Shown: positions 7,550 to 14,847 of the stretch, one piece after another | How the letters are laid out: each line of letters begins with the position of its first letter | Position numbering within the stretch: the first letter of the stretch is position 1 | From: CF-113 sp050695155 | Lineage (GTDB): Bacteria > Chloroflexota > Ktedonobacteria > Ktedonobacterales > Ktedonobacteraceae | Reading direction: 5' to 3' | Length of the DNA stretch: 19,905 nt | NCBI GenBank assembly: GCA_050695155.1 | Contig: JBOGTO010000679.1 | Location: forward strand, 1 to 19,905 | Notes under the pieces: model-generated | The model's database searches: none | Told to the model about the DNA's origin: nothing | What the model saw: only the letters and a program-made list of their open reading frames with translations | Translations under genes and position numbers: made by a program

Positions 7550-8455
7550 CTACACAAAGATACTGTTGATATACTCTTCAAGAAAAGCGGAACCATTGGT
7601 AACGACTTTTGAAAATGTTTTATCGATCAGATACGCACGCAAACGCTGCCTGCGCTCGTCCGCGCTCACCTCGTTCTCATCTACCCCTTCAACGTCTAAT
7701 TCGAGCGCGGACACTTGCAGCTTTTCGAGTTCAGCCACGCCCAGGCCGCGCGAGCGCTTGCCACCGATCACACCGAAACCATGCACAAACTCGCTCAAAC
7801 CGACACACATCAGTTGTAAGTCTTTTTTTGTGGCGTTCTCCAACACAATCTGTAGATCAAAGGTAGCGCTGGCGGGGACAACCTCGAAGTCGTATTTGAG
7901 GCGATCCCTGGCCTTTTCGCTGTCGCGGTCAATTGCCACGCCGTCACGAATTTGCAGAACACCGCTCCATTCCTCCTGTGGCATGTAGAGGTCATTCACA
8001 TTCAGGCGCGCGGCTGCGAATGGCGAACCAAACAGGAGGCAGGTATCACACAGTTCCTCTATGGTCTCCTTCTGAATTTCCGCCACTTTATCCGGCTCAT
8101 CGCGCCTCCTGCGGGCGATATCGCTCTGGCGGACAGTCGGGCATATGGCTTTGCGGTTGCCTCCTCTCGCCTTGATCTCGTCATCGCTCAGGTCGATAAG
8201 CGCGCAGGTAGAGAGACCAGGCAGGCCGGGAACGATTTTTTCAACAGTACTGCGCAGCGCGCCTTTGAAACTGGACCCTGGAATGTATGGCTTTTGTTCA
8301 GGGGTGAGAACAACGGGACTATCGCTGCTGCTCAGCGTTACCTTGCCCCCTCCTATATGTAACGCCGTGCGCATGACCAGTTGGCCGGTGAATAAGAAGC
8401 GGTTGCGCAGCGCGTAACGGTTCTGATTTACATCTATCTGTCTGCTAGTAGCCAT
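7550..8455 (-). CDS. cas7: Cas7-type (Csm3-like) effector subunit
   Basis: The 301-residue RAMP has LHIGGGKVT (32-40), SSDSPVV with Asp45 at the Csm3 catalytic position, PYIPGSSFKGALRS, CDTCLLFGSP and the Gly-rich loop VIGGKRSRGLG. It is predicted to form part of the crRNA-binding backbone and to cleave target RNA opposite its position. AGGAG precedes the ATG by 8 nt. The gene starts 4 nt after the small-protein gene upstream and ends 16 nt before the next cas7. Of the four Cas7-like genes here this is closest in length and motifs to classical Csm3. Confidence 0.92.
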   Translation of the reverse strand: MATSRQIDVNQNRYALRNRFLFTGQLVMRTALHIGGGKVTLSSSDSPVVLTPEQKPYIPGSSFKGALRSTVEKIVPGLPGLSTCALIDLSDDEIKARGGNRKAICPTVRQSDIARRRRDEPDKVAEIQKETIEELCDTCLLFGSPFAAARLNVNDLYMPQEEWSGVLQIRDGVAIDRDSEKARDRLKYDFEVVPASATFDLQIVLENATKKDLQLMCVGLSEFVHGFGVIGGKRSRGLGVAELEKLQVSALELDVEGVDENEVSADERRQRLRAYLIDKTFSKVVTNGSAFLEEYINSIFV

Positions 8456-8459
8456 AACG

Positions 8460-8930
8460 TTATCTCCTGTTCATCCTCTGTTTCATACGCTCTTCAGCCT
8501 TTAGCACCGCCAGCACGCCGTTTTCCGCGACCAGGTGTTGAATAAATTCGCGCGCCAGGCGGGCCATCAACTCATCTAATTCCAACCTTGCTTCGCTCAC
8601 ACTGCGTCCCTGTATATCGGGCATCATGTGAAATTCGTCTTTGAGCCGCTTCCTTTGCATGACCGATAAGACTTCTTCGAGCGCGGTATAAAAAGTCTTG
8701 ATGTCGCGCTTCGATGGAGGCCAGTTGCGGTCGCGCTGGTGCAGTACGAAGCGATGCAGTTCATCGTAGCGCGTCGCCTCCGCGATACTCAACAGGCCCG
8801 CCACCTGGCTGGCCGGAAGGGGATCGCACTCCTGCTCCTGTACCAGTTTGCGCATGAAGGAAACCGCTTCTGGATAGAGAACCGTATCGCTCAGCAGGTA
8901 TATTTTCTGTAGTTGCGTATTGGAGAGCAT
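8460..8930 (-). CDS. Small helical protein, candidate Cas11-like subunit
   Basis: I do not recognise this 156-residue protein with certainty. It is almost entirely helical by composition, charged and without membrane segments. The stretch SKRDIKTFYTALEEVL (about 73-88) resembles the TS-x-IRKFY-x-EV pattern of Csm2, the small (Cas11) subunit that lines the target strand in Csm complexes. Its place between csx10 and cas7 genes fits a small subunit. GGGAGG lies 10 nt before the ATG. The neighbour at 8936-9418 is also small and helical, so either or both may be Cas11; the second could instead be a III-D accessory protein. Confidence 0.6.
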   Translation of the reverse strand: MLSNTQLQKIYLLSDTVLYPEAVSFMRKLVQEQECDPLPASQVAGLLSIAEATRYDELHRFVLHQRDRNWPPSKRDIKTFYTALEEVLSVMQRKRLKDEFHMMPDIQGRSVSEARLELDELMARLAREFIQHLVAENGVLAVLKAEERMKQRMNRR

Positions 8931-8935
8931 CGCGC

Positions 8936-9418
8936 CTATGCCTCCCTCTTTCTACCGCCGGGACTGGCGTTTCCCAGGCTGACCTGGTACTCGTACTCGA
9001 CCACCATCTGGCGAATGAACTGGCGCATCAGCAGCAGGTAGATGCGCCTCCGTTCCTGTTTGTCTTCGTCGGTCGTATTCCCGATATTCAGGCGGTTAGG
9101 GCTGCATATATTTTCCAGTGTTTTTTGCAACTGGTTCTCCAGCTGATCTTTGAGTCTTTCTCCGAAGCCCGTGTGCGCATCCCTGTCCTCTGGAAATGGC
9201 TGCCGCCAGTATGAGAAGCGGGCTGTCTGTTTCTTAATAAAATCGAGGATATCGGTAGCCTTAAACGAGCTTTCGGCGATATTTTCCAGATTGGTCATTT
9301 GCGAACGATGCTGCGCTTTGAGCGCGTAGGCGGCGTGATCGCCGAGCCGGACAGCAGTGTTATAGAAATTCTCGGCCTGAATATTCACTTCGCGGATGAT
9401 TTTCATTTCGGTATTCAT
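8936..9418 (-). CDS. Small helical protein, candidate Cas11-like subunit
   Basis: This 160-residue protein is predicted mostly helical. It contains SSFKATDILDFIKKQTARF (about 50-68), a Trp-containing segment, and a C-terminal helix with RRIYLLLMRQFIRQMVVEYEY. Its ATG overlaps the csx10 stop in an ATGA arrangement, so translation is probably coupled to csx10. Coupling and position suggest a stoichiometric effector component. The SxxxxDILDFIKKQ helix is reminiscent of type III small subunits (csm2 group), but I cannot assign it firmly. No catalytic motif is visible. Confidence 0.6.
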   Translation of the reverse strand: MNTEMKIIREVNIQAENFYNTAVRLGDHAAYALKAQHRSQMTNLENIAESSFKATDILDFIKKQTARFSYWRQPFPEDRDAHTGFGERLKDQLENQLQKTLENICSPNRLNIGNTTDEDKQERRRIYLLLMRQFIRQMVVEYEYQVSLGNASPGGRKREA

Positions 9419-10707
9419 CGCAACTCTCCCTCCAGGTGAAATGGGTCGGATATACGCAAGCGCCCAAAACCCTCGGCCCTGCGCTCGCCCGCGCCCTCTT
9501 CTTCAAGCTTGAAGAGCGCGTCGCAAAGCTGATCGTGCAACTCGACTGTCGAGGAGAACAGGAAAACGGAGCCGGTATCGATAGCGAATTCGTTCATCCT
9601 CGGTGTTCCCCACAACTCGTTCCAGCCGGTCACGCGCCGGGTGCTGGCTGACTGGTAGAGCAGATCAAACGTATCTGCTGGCAGACCTAGCAGCGCGGCC
9701 AGGGTTTGCTTATCAAAGGTTCCGGCATAGCGCAGCAAGGAATCGCGCAGGATGACGGGCGAATGCAGCGTCACAGCAAAGTAAAACGGTTTGAGCGCGA
9801 GGTCGTATTCTTTCGGGGGAAACCAATGCTGCGCAACTTGTCTGAGCTTGTCGTCAAACATTTTCAGATTGTCCCTGAAAGTCTCGATGTTGTGTTGTTC
9901 TGCTTGCAGGGGGTCAATGCTGAGATACACTTTGCCCATGCCGCGCGTGCGCCCGGTGCCGACGCGCACCAGCCCGGACAGGCCAACCTCTTCAACAAAT
10001 GTTTGTAGCGGCGTCACCAGGGAATCGGGAAGCTTGAGCAGCCCCCAGAAGCGGGTATGCTCCTGAAAGACGCTACGATTGTAGAGTATGCCTTCCTGGA
10101 CGGTGCCGGTATCGCGGTTGATGCCGGTATGCGTTTGCAGTCGCTTCTCCGCCTCGGCCTGCGCCAGTTTTTTGTCCCTGATGCGACGATAAAAGCCGTC
10201 GAGATGGTCCATTGGCCTGCCACAACCAGCATGTGTGCAATATTTATGCGCCTGCAAGGGGTTGAGCAAAGATGAAACTTCGATTGGCTGGCCTGCCTCT
10301 TGCGCTTTGCTGCCCAGTTCAAACGCCGCCCAGTCGAGCAGGGTGTCGCGCGCCCCGTGCCGCTCGTCCTTTTCGACATTCTCATCTGGCAGGGGAACGA
10401 AGCCAGAAAAACGCTTACAGGATTGGGCCGTCTTTGGCAGCGCGTAGACGGGAGCGTTGAGGGCCCTCAGCATCTCTTCTGAACCGAACGTGGCGGGGTA
10501 GAGATCGGGATAGTAAACCTGCCCGTTCAGAAACAGCCGCTCGAATTGCGGGCTGTCCTGCTGGTAGTAGAGCCGGTACACCGCGGCGAGACTACCTGCC
10601 AGGGCGGTTCCCGAAATGTAGTCGGCGCTCCCCGCTCCCGTCGGGGCGTGATCGGAGCGGATAGCCAGCGGTGAAATCGTCTCCAGGTTAAGAGAAAAGT
10701 ATTGCAT
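9415..10707 (-). CDS. csx10: Csx10 (Cas5-group RAMP), type III-D signature
   Basis: The 430-residue protein matches Csx10, the Cas5-like subunit that marks type III-D and is expected to hold the crRNA 5' handle next to Cas10. Family features are an N-terminal RAMP fold (LNLETISPLAIRSD), the central stretch THTGINRDTGTVQEG with ILYNRSVF (192-214), a first Gly-rich loop RVGTGRTRGMGKV (248-260) and a second near the C-terminus, GAGERRAEGFGRLRI (405-419). The segment YCTHAGCGRPM (156-166) supplies two cysteines of a possible zinc site. GGGAGGG precedes the ATG by 7 nt, and the gene begins 3 nt after the preceding cas7 gene. Confidence 0.9.
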   Translation of the reverse strand: MQYFSLNLETISPLAIRSDHAPTGAGSADYISGTALAGSLAAVYRLYYQQDSPQFERLFLNGQVYYPDLYPATFGSEEMLRALNAPVYALPKTAQSCKRFSGFVPLPDENVEKDERHGARDTLLDWAAFELGSKAQEAGQPIEVSSLLNPLQAHKYCTHAGCGRPMDHLDGFYRRIRDKKLAQAEAEKRLQTHTGINRDTGTVQEGILYNRSVFQEHTRFWGLLKLPDSLVTPLQTFVEEVGLSGLVRVGTGRTRGMGKVYLSIDPLQAEQHNIETFRDNLKMFDDKLRQVAQHWFPPKEYDLALKPFYFAVTLHSPVILRDSLLRYAGTFDKQTLAALLGLPADTFDLLYQSASTRRVTGWNELWGTPRMNEFAIDTGSVFLFSSTVELHDQLCDALFKLEEEGAGERRAEGFGRLRISDPFHLEGELR

Positions 10708-10710
10708 ACA

Positions 10711-11463
10711 CTATCCCTCCCTGCTATAGTTGGCAAGCTCGTCGAGTTGATTGAGCCAGGATTTCCAGGTAGCTTCCTGCACTGCGATTCCGTTGACCTG
10801 TATAGCCGTAATGGTACAGGCGCAGTGGCCTTTGCCGGTTGATTTGTTGCCGCCGATCCACTCCATCATCTGCAATCCGGCAAGCAAGAGCAGCAGGGAA
10901 TAGGTGGGAGTTGCAGCCTGGGATGCGATAGCTGTGCATTCGAGCCAGCCGAGGATGGTCCCCTTGAAGAGGATATCGCTGACTCCGTATTCGCTAGTAT
11001 AGAGCGCGCCGGGTATGGCGGTGCGCGTAGGCCGATCCAACCGTACCTGTGTAGATACGTTCACCTGCAAGCCCTTATATTTTCCTTTGCCCGTGTCCTT
11101 TTCTCCACTATTGTACTCTCTCAACTCGTCGTCGCCCTGGCGGGCATCATCAAAGGCGAGGGTGCCGGGCAGATTTTGCGAACCGAAAATGCGCGCGACC
11201 ATCGAAGGCTTGCCGGTTCCCAGGCCCTGCAAAGCCGCTTTGGCATCATGAGGGCTGGCAATATCCTGCTGATCGAACAGGCGCGCAAGTTGCTCACAGC
11301 GCTCCCTCAAGACACCTTTTATAGTAGAGCCTGGCACATACAAGTATCCCCCATCGTCGCGCACAACGGTGCGGTCGATCAAGCCTTCGCGGATACCGGT
11401 ACCACAGTGAAAGGGTGTCGCGAATGTGAGATTATATTCAATCTTCAAGCGATCATTTGGCAT
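10711..11463 (-). CDS. cas7: Cas7-type (Csm3-like) effector subunit
   Basis: The 250-residue RAMP is encoded directly after cas10. It has FHCGTGIREGLIDRTVVRD with Asp30 at the Csm3 cleavage position, LYVPGSTIKGVLRERC, ARIFGSQNLPGTL and the Gly-rich loop IGGNKSTGKG. It lacks the CxxC knuckle seen in the other Cas7 proteins of this operon, so it is a distinct paralogue. ATG 11463 is chosen because GAGG sits 6 nt upstream. A TTG codon at 11469 is in frame but abuts the ribosome site. The start overlaps the cas10 stop region by 11 nt, implying translational coupling. Confidence 0.88.
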   Translation of the reverse strand: MPNDRLKIEYNLTFATPFHCGTGIREGLIDRTVVRDDGGYLYVPGSTIKGVLRERCEQLARLFDQQDIASPHDAKAALQGLGTGKPSMVARIFGSQNLPGTLAFDDARQGDDELREYNSGEKDTGKGKYKGLQVNVSTQVRLDRPTRTAIPGALYTSEYGVSDILFKGTILGWLECTAIASQAATPTYSLLLLLAGLQMMEWIGGNKSTGKGHCACTITAIQVNGIAVQEATWKSWLNQLDELANYSREG

Positions 11464-13144
11464 CTTCAACCTCTTCCTGCGCTACAAAGTCGTAGAGTTC
11501 GCAGAAATCATAGAGCGAACTTCGATACGTGTCCGGCCCATCGGCGAACCAGGGAAAAGTGACGCGCTGGAATAATGTACCTGGTTTCTCGACATCACGG
11601 TACTGCTGCTGGTAACGTTCTGCCAGTTCATACACTTGCCTCACCACCAGTTCGCGCTGATTGCCGCGCCAGTTGTTCAATACCGCCAACGCTTCACTTA
11701 CCGATGTTGTCAGATTCATACGCAGCACAGCCTCGCGTAGCTGGTGTAGTTTGGTACGACCCAGACCCCTCTGTTTGCCCTGGCGAATCATATTCAATAA
11801 TTCGGTCAATTCTTCAACGCTATAAGGCCGCAGGGTCGCGTAAAAATCAGGGTCTTTCTCATCTTCTGTTTTTTTACGAAGCGAGTCGTAGACCTTGTTG
11901 AAGTTGAGGCTATTACTGCCGGTGACGGTCATGAAGTTGATGACTGTATCACCATAAGCTGTTTTCGGCGGGTTTTTGGCGGCTGACGTTTTGGCGAATT
12001 TGAGTGTGCTTTGAGCCAGGTCTTGTAATAGACCGAAAGGATAGTTGACAGGGGCAAGGACAACACTGATAGAGATGGTACAATCTTTGCCGTTGGGACC
12101 TTTTCCTCTGGTCTGTTCAAAGAATGTCACTGCAATAGTACGGGCTACATCGAGAGCAATAGAGGAGGAAGTAACGATCATGATATCGTCGCCGCCTATT
12201 AGCAGGATATCAAAAGGAAACATTGGCGGTGTACGGGTATCAACAACCTTTAGATGTTTACTAATTGCATCGCTCATAGCCTCATACACTGCATCGTCGA
12301 TACTCTCAGCCGTCTCACGTATCTTTGCCAGCGACTTAAATTCGCTCATCAATTGTCCCATAGCATTACCATCTGCATAAATCAAGGCAAGATAGTTTTT
12401 CCCACCTGCAATCCCGCGTAGTTCATTGAAATCGGGGGGTCGCTCTGTGCCACCTGGAATAGAATCGATGTAATCGTCTGAGAGAAATTTTATAACTTTT
12501 TCCCAGGTGAAAGGATGTGTTGCACTGAATTTTACTTCACCTGTGCCTTTACGCTCTTTGATGATATCATCGATCCCATCTTTCACCTTGCCATCTTCAC
12601 GACGTTTTGCTATACAAACCTCGCAGTAACGTCTGTCTCGACTGATTTCATCTCTTGCTTCATCGTAGTCTTTCCTCTCAGCGTAGCGGGTGCCGCAGGC
12701 ATCGCAGAGATATAAAAAGGGGTGAGAAGGAAGAGTACTGATGTCTGGTGGGATATTTTTCTTCTTTGCTAGCTTGTAACGTAGGAGTTCAAGGGTATCC
12801 CAGATGTCATCATTCCAGGCATCCTGAATATTACTAGGAATTTCCTCTACAGCGAAGGTGATGGATGCACCACCTACTGTCTCTCTATTATATGCTTGCT
12901 GTATGCGCTGACCGAATTTCTTAGCTACCTCTTTATCTCCATCTACCAGAAATAATCCTGCTCCCCCGTTGGTATAAACAGGGGTTGCGTGAAACTCTTT
13001 ATCGTCAGCGATTTGTTGCATTATCCTACGGTTGAGGTTATCGAGTATCGAACTGGCTCCGCGAATTTCTTTCAGTTTGTCGGTGGCAAATACGTACTGT
13101 TTAATATGATCAGTATCTAATGCTACGAGTGATTGCTTCCCCAC
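11453..13144 (-). CDS. cas10: Cas10, HD-less large subunit with cyclase GGDD
   Basis: From GTG 13144 the protein has 563 residues, short for Cas10 because the N-terminal HD nuclease domain is absent: it begins at the first palm with LVALDTDHIKQYVFAT. It carries a zinc-finger pair CDAC (147-150) and CEVC (174-177), YADGNAMG with Asp258, and GGDD (317-320) in FDILLIGGDDIMIV. Target-RNA binding should trigger conversion of ATP to cyclic oligoadenylate; HD-dependent ssDNA cutting is not expected. The GTG is preceded by GGAGGTGA with 7-nt spacing, and family members usually start at this point. An in-frame ATG at 13198 would add 18 residues but has no ribosome site. This is the first gene of the minus-strand operon; only an extended -10 motif at 13203-13211 is seen upstream. 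Confidence 0.95.
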   Translation of the reverse strand: MGKQSLVALDTDHIKQYVFATDKLKEIRGASSILDNLNRRIMQQIADDKEFHATPVYTNGGAGLFLVDGDKEVAKKFGQRIQQAYNRETVGGASITFAVEEIPSNIQDAWNDDIWDTLELLRYKLAKKKNIPPDISTLPSHPFLYLCDACGTRYAERKDYDEARDEISRDRRYCEVCIAKRREDGKVKDGIDDIIKERKGTGEVKFSATHPFTWEKVIKFLSDDYIDSIPGGTERPPDFNELRGIAGGKNYLALIYADGNAMGQLMSEFKSLAKIRETAESIDDAVYEAMSDAISKHLKVVDTRTPPMFPFDILLIGGDDIMIVTSSSIALDVARTIAVTFFEQTRGKGPNGKDCTISISVVLAPVNYPFGLLQDLAQSTLKFAKTSAAKNPPKTAYGDTVINFMTVTGSNSLNFNKVYDSLRKKTEDEKDPDFYATLRPYSVEELTELLNMIRQGKQRGLGRTKLHQLREAVLRMNLTTSVSEALAVLNNWRGNQRELVVRQVYELAERYQQQYRDVEKPGTLFQRVTFPWFADGPDTYRSSLYDFCELYDFVAQEEVEDAK

Positions 13145-13202
13145 GAATGACTCACCTCCAGCTTCTAGCAGTTTGTGTTTGAGGTATAGCTCAAGCATCA
13201 GC

Positions 13203-13211
13203 AGTATAACA
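13203..13211 (-). promoter_or_regulatory. Extended -10 promoter element of the cas operon
   Basis: On the minus strand TGT-TATACT forms an extended -10 motif. Seventeen bp upstream there is only a poor -35 (TGTTCA). A transcript would begin at about 13198-13195, coinciding with the upstream ATG. It would be leaderless for that codon, or have a leader of about 50 nt for the better GTG start at 13144. Confidence 0.5.
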
Positions 13212-13264
13212 CAATTGATGCAGATTGAACATCAGAAATGCCTATGAAATTTCCTCAGAGGTTG

Positions 13265-13278
13265 TTCTGAATTCAGAA
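13265..13278. promoter_or_regulatory. 14-bp perfect palindrome upstream of cas10
   Basis: TTCTGAATTCAGAA is a perfect two-fold palindrome about 55 bp upstream of the cas10 -10 element. The position and symmetry suit an operator for a dimeric regulator, for example the CARF-HTH protein encoded at 17216-18103. No second full copy was noticed. The assignment is speculative. Confidence 0.35.
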
Positions 13279-13314
13279 TCCAGGTGGCGATTTTTAGAAT
13301 CTTTATTAGGGTAC

Positions 13315-13352
13315 AAAAAAACACCCACGCCTTTATCGCTGTAGGTGTTTTT
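13315..13352 (-). terminator. Rho-independent terminator, possibly bidirectional
   Basis: AAAAACACC (13317-13325) and GGTGTTTTT (13344-13352) are exact inverted repeats around an 18-nt loop. Seven A's at 13315-13321 give a T tract on the minus strand, and five T's follow on the plus strand. It would stop transcription from the membrane-protein gene at 13625-14032 before it reaches the cas10 promoter. Confidence 0.7.
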
Positions 13353-13624
13353 GCTACTTAACAAACCCTAACGGGATTAATAACAGCCCAGCCGCTGACT
13401 AAAAGCTGCTAAATAGCATTCCCATTAGCTCATTTCAATTCCGGGCGGATTTAACAGCTTGAAAGGACTGCTACAGAAACCATTATATCATAAAATTGCA
13501 ATAGAAATGGACAAGCAGGCTCACAAAAATGCTCAAGTGGAGGACCTGAACAGAAGACGTTTGTGGCGTAGCCTATTTTCAGGCTCCCTCTTGAGCATGT
13601 TAGATCAATTTATTGGTATGAAGC
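13353..13624. other. Intergenic stretch without a convincing gene
   Basis: About 270 bp separate the terminator from the end of the membrane-protein gene. A plus-strand reading from TTG 13459 (or ATG 13507) runs to 13671, but it has no ribosome site, no recognisable domain and overlaps the end of the convergent gene. I see no RNA gene or clear promoter. Confidence 0.5.
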
Positions 13625-14032
13625 TCATTTTCGGAAAACGAAATGATCAACCATTTTCCAAAAGTACCTGACTGCTGGAACGTCACCCACAATCCAACGT
13701 ACATCTCCTTTTGAGAAGAGTTCATACAAGCTGAAGCTGTAGTATGCAAAAAACGCTATAGCAACACAGATCACTAGAAAGAACTGAATGTTGGCGTTTC
13801 TGCGGATGACAAATCGTTGAGTTTCCTCAGCAATTGCTTGTTTCCTCAAAGAAAGGTATCGCTCGACTTCCCTGAGTTTTCCAGTATTCCTACCCAGCGC
13901 ATTAGAAGCAGGATCAGGAGCTATTTTGTTATTCTGATTCTGCTTAAAATGTGCTGGGTAGGAATGCTGGGTAGGAGCTAGTAGTTGTCTGGCTTTCGTT
14001 GCTTTCAATCGCCGTTTTGGCCTTTTTTTCAT
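13625..14032 (-). CDS. Hypothetical single-pass membrane protein
   Basis: The protein of 135 residues has a very basic start (MKKRPKRRLKATKAR), a polar middle, and one hydrophobic segment at about 82-106 (FFLVICVAIAFFAYYSF), followed by a short tail. The basic N-terminus suggests N-in topology. ATG 14032 is chosen for the strong AAGGAGG 5-6 nt upstream; a longer reading from 14098 lacks one. No family is recognised. It lies between the two cas modules, but nothing shows a CRISPR role. Single-pass membrane proteins do occur as type III accessories, which is a weak reason for interest. Confidence 0.6.
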   Translation of the reverse strand: MKKRPKRRLKATKARQLLAPTQHSYPAHFKQNQNNKIAPDPASNALGRNTGKLREVERYLSLRKQAIAEETQRFVIRRNANIQFFLVICVAIAFFAYYSFSLYELFSKGDVRWIVGDVPAVRYFWKMVDHFVFRK

Positions 14033-14288
14033 GTGTTCCTCCTTGAAAGGTTCAAATTTGGATAATTCGTACCTACTGACTTCTTGTAGCCTGGTCAATT
14101 AGCTAATCGGTTGTCACACCGAAGCAGTTCAAGCCGTTATTGGCGCAGTCATCAAGTTGCCAGGTTCTACAGTTCTTCAAGGCACCATGAGAAGATGCCT
14201 TTACAATAAAGTATACGATAAAAACAATCCAAAGTTAAGTGTAAGTAAAATAATGTATTGAATTTATACCTTGTTAAATTAATAAGGT

Positions 14289-14315
14289 TAAAAGCTAAAA
14301 CGGTTAAAGCTTTTA
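14289..14315. repeat. Inverted repeat, 8-bp arms
   Basis: TAAAAGCT (14289-14296) and AGCTTTTA (14308-14315) flank the 11-nt spacer AAAACGGTTAA. The spacing is close to one helical turn, as for an operator, or it could form a weak hairpin. It lies about 150 bp upstream of the ribbon-helix-helix gene promoter. Confidence 0.5.
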
Positions 14316-14437
14316 GAGGTATTACCGTGTTATTTCATTGCATGGAGTCATATACGTACATTTTGAAGGCTAAAAATGATTTGTGTGGTTAAGCCATCGT
14401 TAATTCGAGCCATTCTGCTTCATCTGAATACGGAATA

Positions 14438-14467
14438 TTGAAGTTAGTACCTATTCAAGGTTATACT
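14438..14467 (+). promoter_or_regulatory. Candidate promoter of the ribbon-helix-helix gene
   Basis: TTGAAG (14438-14443; 4 of 6 to consensus) and TATACT (14462-14467; 5 of 6) are separated by 18 bp. A transcript would start near 14474 and have a leader of roughly 50 nt. Confidence 0.5.
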
Positions 14468-14522
14468 AAGATGGGTTAATAGAATCACGATCCAAACTGG
14501 AGAAATAGCGAGGTGAAGTGTG

Positions 14523-14735
14523 ATGTCAGAGCAACGAAAAGGGATTGAGCCACAAGAAAACAATGGGAAGAATCGAGAAAAGGTAACTATATACCTCAGT
14601 TCAGTTCATATCCGTAAGTTGGATCGCCTTGTCTACGAATACAATTGCAAAACCAAAGGTAAACGAGTCAATCGAAACGATGTTGTAAGATATTTGATAG
14701 ATCATTGTACTGGCGAGTCATTGAAAGATTTATGA
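14523..14735 (+). CDS. Small ribbon-helix-helix DNA-binding protein
   Basis: The 70-residue protein fits a ribbon-helix-helix (CopG/Arc-like) fold: a polar N-terminal arm, a strand EKVTIYL (about 19-25), a helix VHIRKLDRLVYEY (28-40), a basic loop KTKGKRV and a second helix RNDVVRYLIDHC (51-62). Such proteins bind DNA as dimers through the strand and act as small repressors, antitoxins or partition factors. ATG 14523 is preferred, with AGGTGA 6 nt upstream; a GTG at 14520 is an alternative. No toxin partner is adjacent. It may control itself through the inverted repeat upstream, or be a remnant of a mobile element. The Lys/Asn-rich codon use differs from the GC-rich cas genes. Confidence 0.7.
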   Translation: MSEQRKGIEPQENNGKNREKVTIYLSSVHIRKLDRLVYEYNCKTKGKRVNRNDVVRYLIDHCTGESLKDL

Positions 14736-14847
14736 ATAGGAATTGGCGCGACAAATACTATTGATATTGAAGGCATGAGAGCCGCTCTTTATCTTAAACA
14801 AATTTTCATGGTCTAAGCTTTTCGATAATATCAATATATTATGAATC

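Larger units (their letters stand above)
14033..14522. other. AT-rich intergenic region between cas modules
   Basis: About 490 bp, clearly richer in A and T than the flanking genes, with no plausible coding frame. It holds an 8-bp inverted repeat (14289-14315) and a candidate promoter (14438-14467) for the ribbon-helix-helix gene. A TTGACC box on the minus strand could serve the membrane-protein gene, but no good -10 was found at the right distance. Confidence 0.6.

Noticed and set aside
11453..13198. An HD nuclease domain in Cas10
   Set aside because: The protein starts directly at the first palm domain, and no HD motif precedes it in any frame upstream.
13459..13671. A 70-codon plus-strand frame starting at TTG
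   Set aside because: No ribosome site, no recognisable domain, and it overlaps the 3' end of the better-supported convergent gene.
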